From: Taeniopygia guttata
Taxonomy: Eukaryota > Chordata > Aves > Passeriformes > Estrildidae
NCBI RefSeq assembly: GCF_048771995.1
Contig: NC_133050.1
Span: forward strand, 5,716,501-5,780,500
DNA length: 64,000 nucleotides
Direction: 5' to 3'
The notes beneath the pieces were generated by a model that was given only the letters and a program-made list of their open reading frames with translations, did no database searches and was not told the DNA's origin. Positions 25,331 to 38,385 of this stretch are shown one piece after another (position 1 is the first letter of the stretch; every line of letters begins with the position of its first letter). The translations under genes were made by a program, and so were the position numbers.

Positions 25331-28300
25331 ACAAGGTTCTGCCGGCAGCGAAAAGATCCGCGTTGAACTCGCAGGAACGGAGTTTTTTTAGCCCGGGTTA
25401 AACCCAAAATCTGCAGAAAAAATGGCATTTTTTGGGGCGGGGGAGGGTTGCAAAGCACCGAGCCCGATCCGCGGTCCCTCCTTTTAAAATATTCATTGGC
25501 ATTTCTTTTTTTTCTCTCTCCCTCTTTCTCTCTTTATTATTATTTTATTTTTTAAACATTTATTTCCCACGGAGGAGCCTCCCCGCACCGTCCCGGGTGG
25601 GATTCGCTCCTCCTGGAGCTGCGAAGGATTGGGGAGAATTTTGGGAACTTTCCCACGCCCCCACCCTTCCCAGCCTAACTTCAGCTTCGTTTTCTGCCTT
25701 TTCTCCTCTCAAGTTTCCATCCCGTCAAATAGAGCAAAAAACTCTTTCAATGGATCCAACCCGTGGTTTAATTTTAGTTGTTTTTTTTTTTTTTAACTCT
25801 AAAAATCGTTGAAGTGGAATTTTCTCCCCTAAAAGCCAAGAGGGGAAGTTTGGGGGAATATCGTGTGGTTTTGGGTCTGCTCCCAAGCCTGTGCCGGAGG
25901 AAATGTAAAATCTCTCCTGCCACACGCTCAGACAAAGCCGTCTTGTTACCCGGGATTTGTCGGGTCAAGCAGGATCCCGTTTTAAGCCAGTTACTAAATG
26001 TAATTCTCCCAGTTTGCCTCTTAATTTAGCAAACGAAAAAAACCTAACTTTTTACTGGGGGTGTAAATGGCAACCATCATTTGCCCCCAGAAGTTAAAAA
26101 AAAATTCGGGATTTTAGCCACTTTATTATTCCTGCCGTGAATGTTTGTTCATTTACAGAATGAACGGTATTTGAGAAATGTTTGAATGCACTAAAATTCC
26201 AGCATTTCATTAGAAATTATTTTGGTAGGATACCGTATTTGAAATTACATTTTTAAATATCCACATTTTTAAAAATTCTCAACAGGGCTTTTACAGGGTC
26301 CTGAGCTGGTGGGAACCAATTTAGCTCCTTTGTGTAGCATCATCTCAGGGTATTTCCTATTATTCTTAGGAATTTGGATGGATTCTTTATTGTGAACAAA
26401 ACATTTTCTTAGTGTTCACATTTTTTCTCTTGAAAAAAAAAAAAGTTTCAAAAAAATTTTTAAAAAATTGACCCAAAAATTGGGTTTGTGTTTTGGAACT
26501 TATTGCATGCATACACAGAAACAGGAGAGCTCAGGTGTGTGGTTGAACAAAAGTTTTTAAACGCATGTCAGTCCTGCTCAGGACCAGTTTTAATTGCAAA
26601 ACAATCCTTGAAACCATCTGTTAATCCGTTCTGAAGCTGGTTGCAATTTTCATACTGCAATTAAAGCAAAAGAATAAAAAGTGGGGGAAGTTTTTACTTT
26701 TTAAAGATATATAGTGTCTTTCACTGTCCTTGCTCAGCAGCTCGTGCAGCAAAGCCATTCCAGCAGTGGAATTCTCAAATACTTTTGTCTCTCATTAAGA
26801 AAAAGGGGGAAAAAATTAAAAGAAGAAAAAAACTTCAAAAAGTTTCAAGAAATTTTCTTAGAAAAATGTGAGTATTCTCAGGGATTCAGCTAGGTCCTTG
26901 CTCCAGGTGTGAGTTGCAAGAACAACAACCAAAAAATGGATGTTTTTTCTCACCCACCCAGTGCACCGGAGGCCTTTGGAGGGGACAGATGACTTTGGAG
27001 GGGACGGGTGGGCACGGCAGGGCACGGCGGTGGGCTGGAGGCTGCAGCCCCTCCGGAGAGGAGCTTGGGGGCTTCAGATCCATAAGCACTTTAACCACGT
27101 TCAGGCCACTCTGCTCTGCTTTGGTCGCTGGATTTTAGCCTGTGGAAGAGCTATAAAAGCTGCAGCACACTTTGGGCAGAGGATGATGTCTCTGGGCGTG
27201 TGTTTCACCTGGCACAGCGGGCTCCCTCTGTCCCTGGTGTTACAAACCTCCCTGGCTAAGTGTAAGCATCCCACTCTGCACATCAGCAAAGCTGAAAGAT
27301 TCTTCGTGGTTTTATTTCATTTTTTCAACGTGGAAGGCAGAGGTGTCCTTAAAAGCCACCCTGTGCCCGCCCGGATCCCCCACCCTTGCGCGTGGTACCG
27401 GCGCCCGGTATTGTGCAGGGCTCTGCAGCCCCGCTCGGCCTTTTGTCAGCCCCCTTTTCTGTGTCAATCAGATGCCTTTTGTCAGGTCCCAGACATGTTG
27501 TGTCCACAGGCACACAAATATCCCTGCGCAGAGCGTGGGGAGCGCGGGGCACGTTCAGCTGGCGCTCCCGGGCGCAGGGGGCACTGCCACCACAAACCTC
27601 CCCGAGGGGCTGCCATGGGCGCTCAGGGTGCCTGGGCTGGGGAAGGTGCAGCTGCCCGTTCCTGGAATTGAATATTTTTCAGCTGGAGCAGCAAGGGAAT
27701 CTGCTTGGTAATTCCCCTCTGCAATCTCACCTGGCAAATCAGCGTGTGACCTCACATGCATCACCTAAAACGGATGCTCCCGGTGGGAAATTAAATAAAT
27801 CAGCTTGGAGAGAAATCTGAAGAGATGTTCATTCTCTATTTTTTGAGCATGGCCTGTTCTGCTCTGGACACTACCCCCACCACGCAGGCAGAGTCTTCAG
27901 TGCTGCCTGTCCTGCAGGAAGGAGCTGGGGGCTGCTGCAGTTTCCCTCCCCTGTTGCTTTCACCCATCCTTTGATCTGTTTCTTTTTTCAGTTTTACACC
28001 CGTGTTTCTCAGGAATGGGTGATGTTTGATTGGCTCCTCAAGCCATCCCTAGGAAATGCCTATTTTACTGATTTATCTGCTGGTTTGGTGAGATGTGCTG
28101 CAATTAGTGACGCCAGGTGCCACAACAGGGGACACGCTGACCACCCACATCTCTTCCTCCCAGCTCCTGAGCCTGGAGCCTGGGGGTTCTTTGCTGCATC
28201 TCAGAGGACAACTTTGGGCAAAACCCCACTGCTTTGGGCACTGGTAGCACAGGCCTGGGCACCCACAGAGAAGGGTGGCAGATGCCCTGATGACAAGAGC

Positions 28301-28384
28301 TCTGCCTGTCCCCACAGCGCTGCCATAACCCCAGGCTGGAGCAGGCCCGGCTGGCTCACTCCAAACACCAGAATCATCCACACA
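25331..28384. other. non-coding stretch, AT-rich to 26,900 then mixed
   Basis: T-rich tracts at 25,500-25,560 and 25,780-25,795 and A/T-rich DNA to 26,880; from 26,900 the composition is balanced. No coding exon or RNA gene recognised. Confidence 0.4.
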
Positions 28385-28394
28385 AGCCTGGCAT

Positions 28395-29990
28395 GGAGGG
28401 ATGGAGGGAGGCAGGAGCACCCTCAGTGATGGAGGCAGGAACACCCTCAGTGAGGGAGGCAGGAGCACCCTCAGTGAGGGATGGAGGGAGGCAGGAGCAC
28501 CCTCAGTGAGGGATGGAGGGAGGCAGGAGCACCCTCAGTGAAGGATGGAGGGAGGCAGGAGCACCCTCAGTGATGGAGGCAGGAACACCCTCAGTGAGGG
28601 ATGGAGGAGGGCAGGAGCACCCTCAGTGAGGGATGGAGGAGGCAGGAACACCCTCAGTGAGGGATGGAGGGAGGCAGGAACACCCTCAGTGAGGGATGGA
28701 GGGAGGCAGGAGCACCCTCAGTGAGGGAGGCAGGAGCACCCTCAGTGAGGGATGGAGGAGGCAGGAGCACCCTCAGTGAGGGATGGAGGAGGCAGGAGCA
28801 CCCTCAGTGAGGGAGGCAGGAACACCCTCAGTGAGGGATGGAGGGAGGCAGGAGCACCCTCAGTGAAGGATGGAGGAGGCAGGAGCACCCTCAGTGAGGG
28901 ATGGAGGAGGCAGGAGCACCCTCAGTGAGGAATGGAGGAGGCAGGAGCACCCTCAGTGAAGGATGGAGGGAATTTTGAGCACCCTCAGTGAGGGATGGAG
29001 GAGGCAGGAGCACCCTCAGTGAGGGAGGCAGGAGCACCCTCAGTGAGGGATGGAGGAAGGCAGGAACACCCTCAGTGAGGGATGGAGGAGGCAGGAACAC
29101 CCTCAGTGAGGGATGGAGGGAGGCAGGAGCACTCCCAGTGAGGGATGGAGGGAGGCAGGAGCACCCTCAGTGAGGGATGGAGGGATGGAGGAGCACCCTC
29201 AGTGAGGGATGGAGGGAGGCAGGAACACCCTCAGTGAGGGATGGAGGAGGCAGGAGCACCCTCAGTGAGGGATGGAGGAGGCAGGAGCACTCCCAGTGAG
29301 GGATGGAGGAGGCAGGAGCACCCTCAGTGAGGGATGGAGGGATGGAGGAGCACCCTCAGTGAGGGATGGAGGGAGGCAGGAACACCCTCAGTGAGGGATG
29401 GAGGAGGCAGGAGCACCCTCAGTGAAGGATGGAGGGAGGCAGGAGCACCCTCAGTGAGGGATGGAGGAGGCAGGAGCACCCTCAGTGAGGGAGGCAGGAG
29501 CACCCTCAGTGAGGGATGGAGGAGGCAGGAGCACCCTCAGTGAGGGATGGAGGGAGGCAGGAGCACCCTCAGTGAGGGATGGAGGAGCACCCTCAGTGAG
29601 GGATGGAGGAGGGAGGAGCACCCTCAGTGAGGGATGGAGGAAGGCAGGAACACCCTCAGTGAGGGATGGAGGGAGGCAGGAGCACCCTCAGTGAGGGATG
29701 GAGGGAGGCAGGAGCACCCTCAGTGAGAAATGGAGGGAGGCAGGAACACCCTCAGTGAGGGATGGAGGAGGCAGGAGCACCCTCAGTGAGGGATGGAGGG
29801 AGGCAGGAGCACCCTCAGTGAGAAATGGAGGGAGGCAGGAACACCCTCAATGAGGGATGGAGGGAGGCAGGAGCACCCTCAGTGAGGGATGGAGGAGGCA
29901 GGAGCACCCTCAGTGAGGGATGGAGGAGGCAGGAGCACCCTCAGTGAGGGATGGAGAAACACAGGAACACCCTCAGTGAAGGATGGAGGA
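28395..29990. repeat. 28-32-bp minisatellite array, about 54 copies
   Basis: Units of caggagcaccctcagtgagg - gatggaggag(g), with variable length from gain or loss of 'gatggaggg'. Variants include aacaccctcag, actcccagtg and cagtgaagg. Confidence 0.97.
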
Positions 29991-31660
29991 GGCAGCGGCC
30001 TCCAAGTGCAGCAAATCCAGCTCAGCGGCCGCTCTGCCTGGGCATGGACAAAATGGCGTCGGGGGCTCCCAAATGGCGGCCGGGCTGGCGGGAAGGGCCC
30101 GGCGCGGTGCCAGGCCGCTCTGAGGGCACAATGACTGGCACATAACGGCCCAGCCACGGCCGCCCCTCGCCATGGCCGTGCCAGCTGTGCCCCCCTCCCT
30201 CCCCTTGGCACGGGCAGGCAGCCCTGCCATGGCCGCCTCTGAGGAGGATTAAGGCCGCAGTTGTGTCTCCCTCTTTCTTTCCCCCTCAGTGGCTGAGAAC
30301 AGGAAACGTGAACCTATCTGAGACTAATTGACTTGCAAATTAATCGTTTGTCCCTGTGCCTGATAATTAGTGCTAACGATTTTTACACCACCCCCCCCCA
30401 CCCTTTGCTCTCTCCTCCTCCTCTTTATTTTAAAGGGGGCTGTTTTCCCTTTCTTTTCCTTCCCCGCTCCTCTTTTTATCCGCCCTCGCTCCAGTTCTTC
30501 CCTGAGGATGCCCAGCTGCCCCTGGGGTGGGGATGGCACCGGGTTTGGGGCGCAGGGCCTGGCAGGGCACACAGCTGCCGCTTTGCTTCCCACGCCTCGG
30601 TGCCAACCTCCACGCCAAGGACAAGGAGCGGCGCTGGGAGAAGGGCTCGGGATTTTGGGGGGCTGCAGAGGGGCTGGGAAGAGGGGGAGCAGTGCTCAGG
30701 GACGTGGCATGGCTGCAGCCGAACCCGCAGTCCCAAATTTGCCAAATAGCCAGGAAATGGGTGTTAAAAAAAAATTAATCAATTAAAAATCACTTCAAAA
30801 AGAAGTAAAGGTCTGGGATTGTTTTCCCCGGCCTTCTCTCTTCCTCTGTTTTTCTTCCATGAATATATCTTGTTGTCATGAGTCAAAAAAGGCTAAATAT
30901 TTGAGGAAAATATTTAAGGCTGGGGTTTGGAATCACTGGTGGTGTGGCTTTATCCAAAAGTGTCACCTGAAGAAAGGGTGCTGCAGGGGATGGACAGGGC
31001 TGCAGCTGGAGCCTGCAGTTCATGTGAGAGAAGGGGACAAGGTGGGTTTGAGGGCATTTTTGGGGTCTGAGGCCTCTTGGTGCAGCCCAGTGGAGCTCAT
31101 TTGTGCCAGAACCTGAGAGCAGCTCAGGGCTGACAGGAGAGGACGTGTTCATATTGTTGGTGATAGGTCAACAGGAAAACGTAGTTTTGTTGAAATTGAT
31201 GCATTTTACAGGAATATTTCCCTGTCAGCAGCAGAATAACCCCAGTAATATGATATTCCACTGTGTTTATTGAGGACTGATAACATAACATAACATAAAG
31301 TACTTTAGTACTTAACTTTCAGTAAACTTCTGCTGTCTGTTGCCTCTCCAGTGACACTGTACTGCACAAATAATTGAAAGTTCTGCACGTAATTGTCACG
31401 TTTCAGTGCAATTCAAACCCAAATACTTTGTTGCTCCTGCATGGGAACTCTTGAGGAATTCCACTCAGCAATTTTAACTTTTTTTTTCTTCCCTGTATGT
31501 TAGGAGGAAAAGATGCCATTTGAGACAGATGTGTTGGGGAGGAAGGGGACCTTTTGTGATGTTGAGCTCTTCTTTTTTCCCTGGCTGGATACAATTTGGA
31601 TCCTCCCAGTGCTGGGCAGGCCGAGAGGTGAAACAGCCCCTCTGTGCCATGCTCAGGGCC
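29991..31660. other. non-coding stretch with GC-rich and AT-rich parts
   Basis: The part 30,020-30,240 is CpG-containing and GC-rich. The part 30,295-30,395 is AT-rich with motif clusters (see separate entry). The remainder is mixed. No coding exon recognised. Confidence 0.4.
30295..30395. promoter_or_regulatory. candidate enhancer motif cluster
   Basis: Within 100 bp: gactaattgacttgcaaatta, ttaatcgtttgtcc and ctgataattagtgctaacg. These are several homeodomain ATTA cores, an octamer-like ttgcaaat and a SOX-like tttgt. Function is inferred from motifs only. Confidence 0.25.
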
Positions 31661-31672
31661 GGCCACAGAAAT

Positions 31673-31935
31673 GCCCATTACCTATATTAAATGGTGCTTT
31701 TCTATCTTTTATATGTACATTACGTGTTACATGGGTACAGTTTGTCCCCAATGCCCATTACCTATATTAAATGGTGCTTTTCTATCTTTTATATGTACAT
31801 TACGTGTTACATGGCTACAGTTTTTCCCCAATGCCTATTACCTATATTAAATGGTGCTTTTCTATCTTTTATATGGTACATTACGTGTTACATGGTTACA
31901 GTTTTTCCCCAATGCCTATTACCTACATTAAATGG
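31673..31935. repeat. 80-bp tandem repeat, about 3.3 copies
   Basis: Units of 'atgcccattacctatatta' - aatggtgcttttctatctt - ttatatgtacattacgtgt - tacatgggtacagtttgtcccca. They lie at the promoter-proximal side of the LTR-like sequence that follows, so probably represent U3 repeats. Confidence 0.95.
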
Positions 31936-32295
31936 TGCCTTTCTACTCTAAACCAATCTGGGAGTGCCAACATCACCAAGAACATGGAGGTGAGGAAGGA
32001 GAAAGAGGGAGGACAGGGTAGGCTCAAATCCCTCCATCTTAAACCTCTGACCCCCATGTACAAACCCCAAACCCCCCTGTACAGCACTCAAAAATTCTTC
32101 CCTTTACTTTGTGACAACTTCTACTATAATATCTAAATTTTTGTGACTTCTTGTTCTTCCTGCAAGGTTGGTAAATCATTCCATGGCTCAAACCCAAAAT
32201 CACAGCTGTTTCCAGCTGCCTGCCAGGGTCTCAAATGCTTCTGAGCTGGGCCCGGATCATCCAAAAATGTCTGAGGGACATTTTGAGTTCCGACA
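31678..32295 (-). mobile_element. LTR fragment, family B
   Basis: From 'ccaacatcaccaagaacatg' at about 31,967 to gagttccgaca at 32,295 it aligns well with the right-hand half of the 43.1-kb LTR. The left end is diverged or truncated and is made of the 80-bp repeats. I could not find a target duplication, so the left boundary is approximate. Confidence 0.65.
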
Positions 32296-32585
32296 TGCTG
32301 TAATCCTCGTTTTTCTCCCCTTCCTACCCTGCTTTGTGTCCAGGGCTCTCTTCATCTCTGGCTGTGCAGCTCAGGGCTGCTGATTCCCCTTCCCTCGAAG
32401 TCCATAAACCCGGAGCCGCTCGCAGCCCCGGCGCTCATCAACTCGTTTGGTTTGTCTGGAGTTAATTGCACACAAACTGCGGCCTGTTGGCACACAGGGG
32501 CTCTTTGTTGCTGCAAGAATCACTCACCCTCCAAGGTCACTGAGGCCGAGATCTGCTGTCCCCGAGGGTCACCCCGCAATGGGGT
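32296..32585. other. unique stretch
   Basis: No exon or repeat recognised. Confidence 0.4.
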
Positions 32586-33000
32586 CACAATGGGGAGCTG
32601 AGGCATTGCTGAGAGAGCTGCAATAGGGAGCTGCAGCACTGCTGAGAGAGCTGCAATAGGGAGCTGCAGCACTGCTGAGAGAGCTGCAATGGGGAGCTGC
32701 AGCAGTGCTGAGAGAGCTGCAATGGGGAGCTGCAGCACTGCTGGGAGAGCTGCAATAGGGAGCTGCAGCAGTGCTGAGAGAGCTGCAATAGGGAGCTGCA
32801 GCAGTGCTGAGAGAGCTGCAATGGGGAGCTGCAGCATTGCTGAGAGAGCTGCAATAGGGAGCTGCAGCAGTGCTGAGAGAGCTGCAATGGGGAGCTGCAG
32901 CACTGCTGAGAGCTGCAATAGGGACTTGCAGCACTGCTGAGAACTGCAATGGGGAGCTGCAGCACTGCTGAGAGCTGCAATAGGGAGCTGCAGCACTGCC
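32586..33000. repeat. 33-bp minisatellite array, about 12 copies
   Basis: Units of gagctgcaatagggagctg - cagcactgctgaga; the last copies are shortened by loss of 'gaga'. The codon-multiple length makes all frames open. Confidence 0.97.
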
Positions 33001-35366
33001 GCTGCCTTTTGGGTCAGGCTCATTGGAGTAATGGGATGATTAGCAAGGATTGCTGAGCTTTATGGCTGGGGAGGAGGAGAGAGGGTGAAAGAGACGTTAG
33101 GGGTGGATTAACCCCTGTCAGACCTGTACAAGAGGTTTCCCAGATTAAACACAAGTTCAGTGGGCTGTAAAGGCTCCCTGTTCACTGGCTGCTTCCCCAG
33201 AGCAGCTCTGGAATGAAAGCTCTGCAGTTTGTGTTAGGGACCGACTTCCACAGCGTCCCAACTCCTGCTTGTGCTCCTGAGGCCGCCTCCTCCAGCTCCC
33301 CTGAATCACCACCCCTGTGTCCTTGAGATTGAGAGACACATTAACCTGGAAACGTGGTTCTGATTCGCTTCCCAAAGTGCTCAGGAGCAGCCAGTGAACT
33401 TTCATTGGACTCATGGTCCTTTCAGGAGGTTTTGGGTGATGCTCCCAGCACTGGCACTGTGGAGGGAGAGGCTGGACTGGACATGGCTGTGGTGGGTCTG
33501 GCGTTCCAGAGCAGCAGAGACCCTGAAATCCTGTGTGTGGGAGTTGGTGCTGCTCAGAGCCACTGGGACACACGTTCCTTTGGTCTTCTGCTGCCTCGGC
33601 CTTGCAGAGGGACAGGAGTGGCTGCTGGCAGGCACAGCCACGAGCACCGAGGGCTGAGATGGCATTCGGAGCCCAGTGGCCCCTTGGCAGGACTGTGACC
33701 ATGCTGAAAACCCTTTCTGACCTCCTTCCAAGCCAGGCATAACCTCAGGGCTGCTGCTGGGCAAGTCAGTGCCTTTCCTCTTCAGCATCCTTCTGGCTCC
33801 ATGTGGGTGAGACCAAGGAGGAGTTACAACTGGTTTCAGAGGGCAATGAGGATGAGGCCTGGCAGCAGCAGAGGGAACGATGCCTTTCAGTGCCCTCCAG
33901 AGCGGTAGAGGGCCCTGGGAGCTCTGCAGTTCTGCAGGGGAAGCTCCCACTGACCATATCCTCGGGCACTGTCCTAGAGGTGGGCACTGCCCCAGAGGTG
34001 GGCACTGCCCCAGAGGTGGGCACTGCCCCAGAGGTGGGCAGCCCGTGCAGCCCCTCAGTGCTGGGCGGGCTGGCGAGACGCTGCCTCGAGGCGGTTTCCC
34101 AATCCTGCGCACCTGGTACTCTGTCAATGCAGCCACTTGGCTAAATGTGGGTCATTGTAGGAGGATGCAGCCACTCGAGCAAACAAGCCTCAATTGCCCA
34201 CTGATTGGGGTGGCTGAGAGCACCATCACTGAAATTTCTGAGGGGGGAGGCATTAATAATCCCCATTCTGTCTCTGCAGCCCTTGCCCCCTTGTTATTTC
34301 CCTCTTTGTGTCTTAATTTGGCCCATTATTATTATTTTATAAAAGGGCCTTTTCTCCACCCCCTCCCTCTTGAAGACACTCCTTAGACCGATGGGAAAAT
34401 GGCAAGGAATAATTATGAAAAACATCAGTGAAGAGAGGGCCATCTGAGAGGGATTAAAGGATTACAATTAAAACTCATTTTAGGGAGGTGATGTGACATT
34501 AGCGTTTTCATTCTTCCCCCCCCACCCCCCTTCCCCAAACACCCTCCAGAATATCTGGGTCTAAGTTGATTAAATGACAAACTCCAGCTCAGAGGGAAAC
34601 AACAACAAATTAAAAACCCAGTAAAATGAAAAACAACAACCCAAAAATGATTTACAAAATGAATTTAAAACGAGGTCACTGAGAATTACTGGAAGTCTGG
34701 CGGCAGCTGGAAATGGGGTGGACAGAGCACCTGCCACTAATAGCAGGTTTCTGATGCTGGGAGCATCTCCCTGCTCCTGCTCCAAACACCTTCCCTCTCG
34801 TCCATCGGGATGCACAAAGGCTCCTGCCCATCCTTCCTCCCTTCTGGAGAATCCTGACGGGGCTCCCGAGGGTGGGAGCTGCTCACAGGGCATTGAAATT
34901 CAGGGCTGTCCTCAGTGAGGGGAGTTGGGAAAGGCAGCGTGCTCAGAACTTCCAAATGGGAACACACACTGAGCTGGGGTTTTATTTGTTGTGGAAAGTA
35001 AATTCTAGGATGATTGCTGGACGTTTTAGTGAATGAATATGAAGGCTGGGATGAGGGATTTCCCTTTATAAACCAAAAATATCCATGAATCAAAGTGTTC
35101 AGACAATGTGGACACCTAAACCCAGGCTGCCAGCCCGATTGGAAGGGGGGGTTACACGAAGATGCGGAGGCAGATGAGTGACTCAGGCTCTGCAGTTCAC
35201 AGTGCTTGGGGAGTTTTGGCTGCCAGAATCTGATCTGTAGGGCCCCAATAACCACAGTGGGTCTGAGCCAACATCCTGTCCTGATAGCACAGCTCTCACT
35301 GCTTCAACTCAGCCACAAAGGCTGTGGGTGTGTGGCCACTTTCCCTCCAGCCTGTGTGTTTCAGGC
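33001..35366. other. non-coding stretch
   Basis: Contains a small 16-bp array (separate entry), AT-rich sequence at 34,240-34,340 and 34,480-34,690, and otherwise unique DNA. No coding exon recognised. Confidence 0.4.
33964..34040. repeat. 16-bp tandem repeat, about 4.5 copies
   Basis: Copies of gggcactgccccagaggt; the first copy has gtcctag in place of gccccag. Confidence 0.95.
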
Positions 35367-35372
35367 GTGCAG

Positions 35373-36128
35373 TGTGGGAATCCAGAGCTTCCCTCTGGCT
35401 GCCCTGGGACCCTGGCAGGGGTCAGGAATCCCCCTGGACAGAGCCCCCAGAGACACTGGCTGTGATCTCTGTCCATGGAAAAGTTTTCAATCTTACAGAA
35501 TGAATTACCAGCTCTGAGTGTTTGATAGAAGTCATAATTGTGCGGCACAGGTGCAAAGTAAATTTTAGAATTCTAGATTAGGGGTTCAAAGGGGACAAGA
35601 TGGAGGAAATTTGGTGTGCCTTGTCCTTTTTCTCCTTCTTCATGCCCTCCATGTTTCACTGTGGTGTTGGCATTTTTCTGTTGGTTCAGGCTGGGAACAC
35701 ACTGTCCAATGTAGGTGACAGATATTGGCACGTTATTGTAAATCCAGCACAGGTAGTTTCTGGTATATAATATTTGTAACATCCCACTGAGGGGTTTTAC
35801 ATTGGCACATTATTGTAAATATAGCACAGGCAGTTTGTGGTATTTAATGTTTATAACATCCCACTGAGGGGTGTTACATTGGCACGTTATTGTAAATCCA
35901 GCACAGGTAGTTTGTGGTATTTAATGTTTGTACCATCCCACTGAGGGCAGAGCCCCACACGCTGCCCTGCAGGACAGAGCTGCAGCAGGGCAGCAGAACA
36001 TGTTAGAGATAAACAGAATAAACAACCTTGAAACCAGCACAGATGAATTATGGCTTTTCTTTGGCAGCGGGGCTGACAGACAGAGACTTTCTACAATCTC
36101 GGAATCATCAATACCACAGATTCCGACA
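35373..36128 (+). mobile_element. solo LTR, family A, with triplicated U3 segment
   Basis: A 756-bp LTR starting tgtgggaatcc and ending gattccgaca, with perfect 6-bp target duplication gtgcag (35,367-35,372 and 36,129-36,134). The plus strand is sense by AATAAA about 100 bp from the end. A 77-bp segment carrying the TATA-like box (tat at 35,764, 35,841 and 35,918) is present three times, explaining the extra length over the 600-bp copies. Confidence 0.92.
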
Positions 36129-36134
36129 GTGCAG

Positions 36135-38159
36135 CTTTGGGCTGCAGAGCGAGAGCAGAGAGGAGCTTCTCCTAGCTCCTCCTGCTCCTCCTGCCAAAGA
36201 GGCTGGGCTCAAACCCAGCTTTGAGCCTCCATTCAGCAGCCTGGCATCACTGGGCATCTCATCACGTGGCCCCGCACGTGGGCGCGAGCGCCCATCATGT
36301 GAGGTGCCATATTGTGTCTCATATTGGGAGGCAGGGAGAGCTGGAAAAGCTGAACGGAAGGGAAACTCCCCCTCCTCCCCCCCAGATCCAGCCTATTTTC
36401 TTTCCTCTTCTTTTGTTTCTGATTTCCGGAACTATGCGGCAAAGCAAAGCGTGGGGAGAAGAAAGAGGCTGAAGAGAGCTGGCATCTGGCAGGGAAAAGA
36501 ACAAAATAGTAGAGCAGGGCTTTCCTAGGCAGGAGCAGTGGAGATAGGCAAGCTCTGGGAAAATTCAGGGTCTAAACATGGAGCTGGCCCCAGGCAGGTG
36601 GGCACAGAGCCTCTGGTAAAGGCAGCAGGAGGGGCAGCTTGAATTGTGCTCCAGTCACCAGCATCCTCCTTGCTCCCCTCCCTCTCGGGATCTGGGCCTT
36701 GGTGTCCCTCCTGCTGCATCCCCCTGAGCCGTGAATTCCCTGAGGACATGAGCTGCACCTCCTGCCCAGTGCCATTCTGGTGTGATTTGGCCCCAAACAG
36801 AGGGAGGTGGAGGTGGAGGCCGTTCTCCTGCAGCCTCTTTCTCTGAGGCTTAAATGATCAGTGGGGCACAGTTCATCCTGCGATGTCCCTTTTACAGTCG
36901 GGGCTGGGAGTTGCCTGAATATATTTTTATTCCTGTTATTTCCTCTGTCCCGGCCAGTACAGAAAGAGGTCTTTGCATACAGACCCAATGTTAATTAGGT
37001 AAATTAATTAGGACCAAGATGCAGTGTTTTCCCCCTAAGGAGGAAATACAGTAAACTCCATTTTTGTGAGTTTTTTATTCAGCCAGGGGGGTCGAAGGAG
37101 AATAGCCGTGTCAAAGAAGCTGCCGTTTTCAAGGTCCTTGTGTCCCTTCTGCGCCGCCCTAGAAAAGGAACAAAACTCTGTTGACAGCAAAATCTCAGCA
37201 GGAGCCCCTGGGCTGAGGGGCACAGGGAAGCGAAGTGGAAAGGGTGCCAGGTTTCCGAGCGCCTGGAGGGAACAGGCTTTGCTCTCCGGCGTTTCAATGG
37301 ACCGGGGAAAGCAAATCAGCCCTTTCAAGGCCAATCACGCTGTTCTGGAAGGCACACACTGCAGACAATGCCCTGCTGGCAGCGGGGCAGCGGCAAAGGG
37401 ACTGGGTGGCCATGGCAAGGCCGAGGGCAGGAGAGCTACCGAGGGCCCAGAGCCGTGGCCAGGCTCCTGCTGCATCCAGCTCACTCCTCAGAGCCCTGGG
37501 AAAGGTGCTGGGATGTGCTGGAGCATCAGGAACAGCCCAAGGAGGCTGTTAGGATGGGGCAGATGGGACACCCATGTGTGTTCCTATTCTGTGTTGCCTC
37601 TCCTTCTCCTCCAGCACAGTCATGGTTTGTGTTGGTAAAGGAGCATGGAAGCACTGAGCAGCTCCCTGACCTTCTCCCCACCCCAGCCTTTTATTCACAG
37701 CTTTTAATTCATTCCACCCTGCAAGCCTGTGACCCGGGAGAGCCCGATCCCAGCCCAGTGTCTCTCCTGGCCGTGGCACGAGCGCACGGATTGACTCCCC
37801 GAGATGTGCCGTGGGATGGGCAGGTTTGTGGCTGCACTTGGGGCGTTTTCATGCCCGGCTGCTCCTGTGTCTCCTGGAGAGGAGCAAAGCTGGGTTTGCC
37901 TTGGCAGCCTCTCGCAGCCCAGCGCTCTGCCCACAGCACCATCTCCTGTCGGCATCGCTCGGCTCGCAGGGACAGTGCATCCTGGGAATTTCCTTCCTGC
38001 TGCCAGAACACCTTCACCCCAAGCCCGATAGTGCAGATGATCTTCCGTCATCATATTTAACGCCCCCTCCCCGTCCCTGAGCAAAGCCAGGATGAAAGCG
38101 GCAGGGTTTTTTTCCTCTTTCTTTCTTTTTTTAATGGCGTTTTATTAGGCTCCAAATCA
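36135..38159. other. non-coding stretch
   Basis: Mixed composition, with AT-rich patches at 36,900-37,090. I recognise no coding exon. Open frames of 60-230 codons on both strands lack family similarity that I can name. Confidence 0.4.
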
Positions 38160-38385
38160 GACAGGCGAAACAATGGTGTTCTGTCAGCGATGGGCTTTCG
38201 TGCTGATTTCATCTCCTCTCTCATCCGTATGCAAACCAGCTTCCAGCAGCCTTTGGTCATGCCATGGAAACCGAGGTGCAGGCCCGGAATGGGGGTTCTC
38301 GGAGTGAGAAATCTCCTGTTCGCTTTTTCCCATTTGCATAATGCAACTTTTCTTCCCGCAGACACTGAGGCGCTTTGTTTATAGA
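38160..38385. promoter_or_regulatory. candidate SOX/POU enhancer
   Basis: Within about 210 bp there is a SOX site acaatgg (38,170-38,176), an octamer half atgcaaa (38,229-38,235), a perfect octamer atttgcat (38,332-38,339) and a SOX-like ctttgtt (38,372-38,378). Such paired motifs are typical of neural enhancers. Their combination is seen directly; activity is inference. Confidence 0.35.

Noticed and set aside
28395-29990. Possible CRISPR-like repeat-spacer array
   Set aside because: The DNA is vertebrate; units abut without unique spacers and vary in length, so this is a minisatellite. The same applies to all other arrays here.
31321-31345. A possible left target duplication (tgctgt) for the 31.7-kb LTR
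   Set aside because: The hexamer is not directly followed by an LTR start and the implied length (about 960 bp) does not fit, so the boundary was left open.
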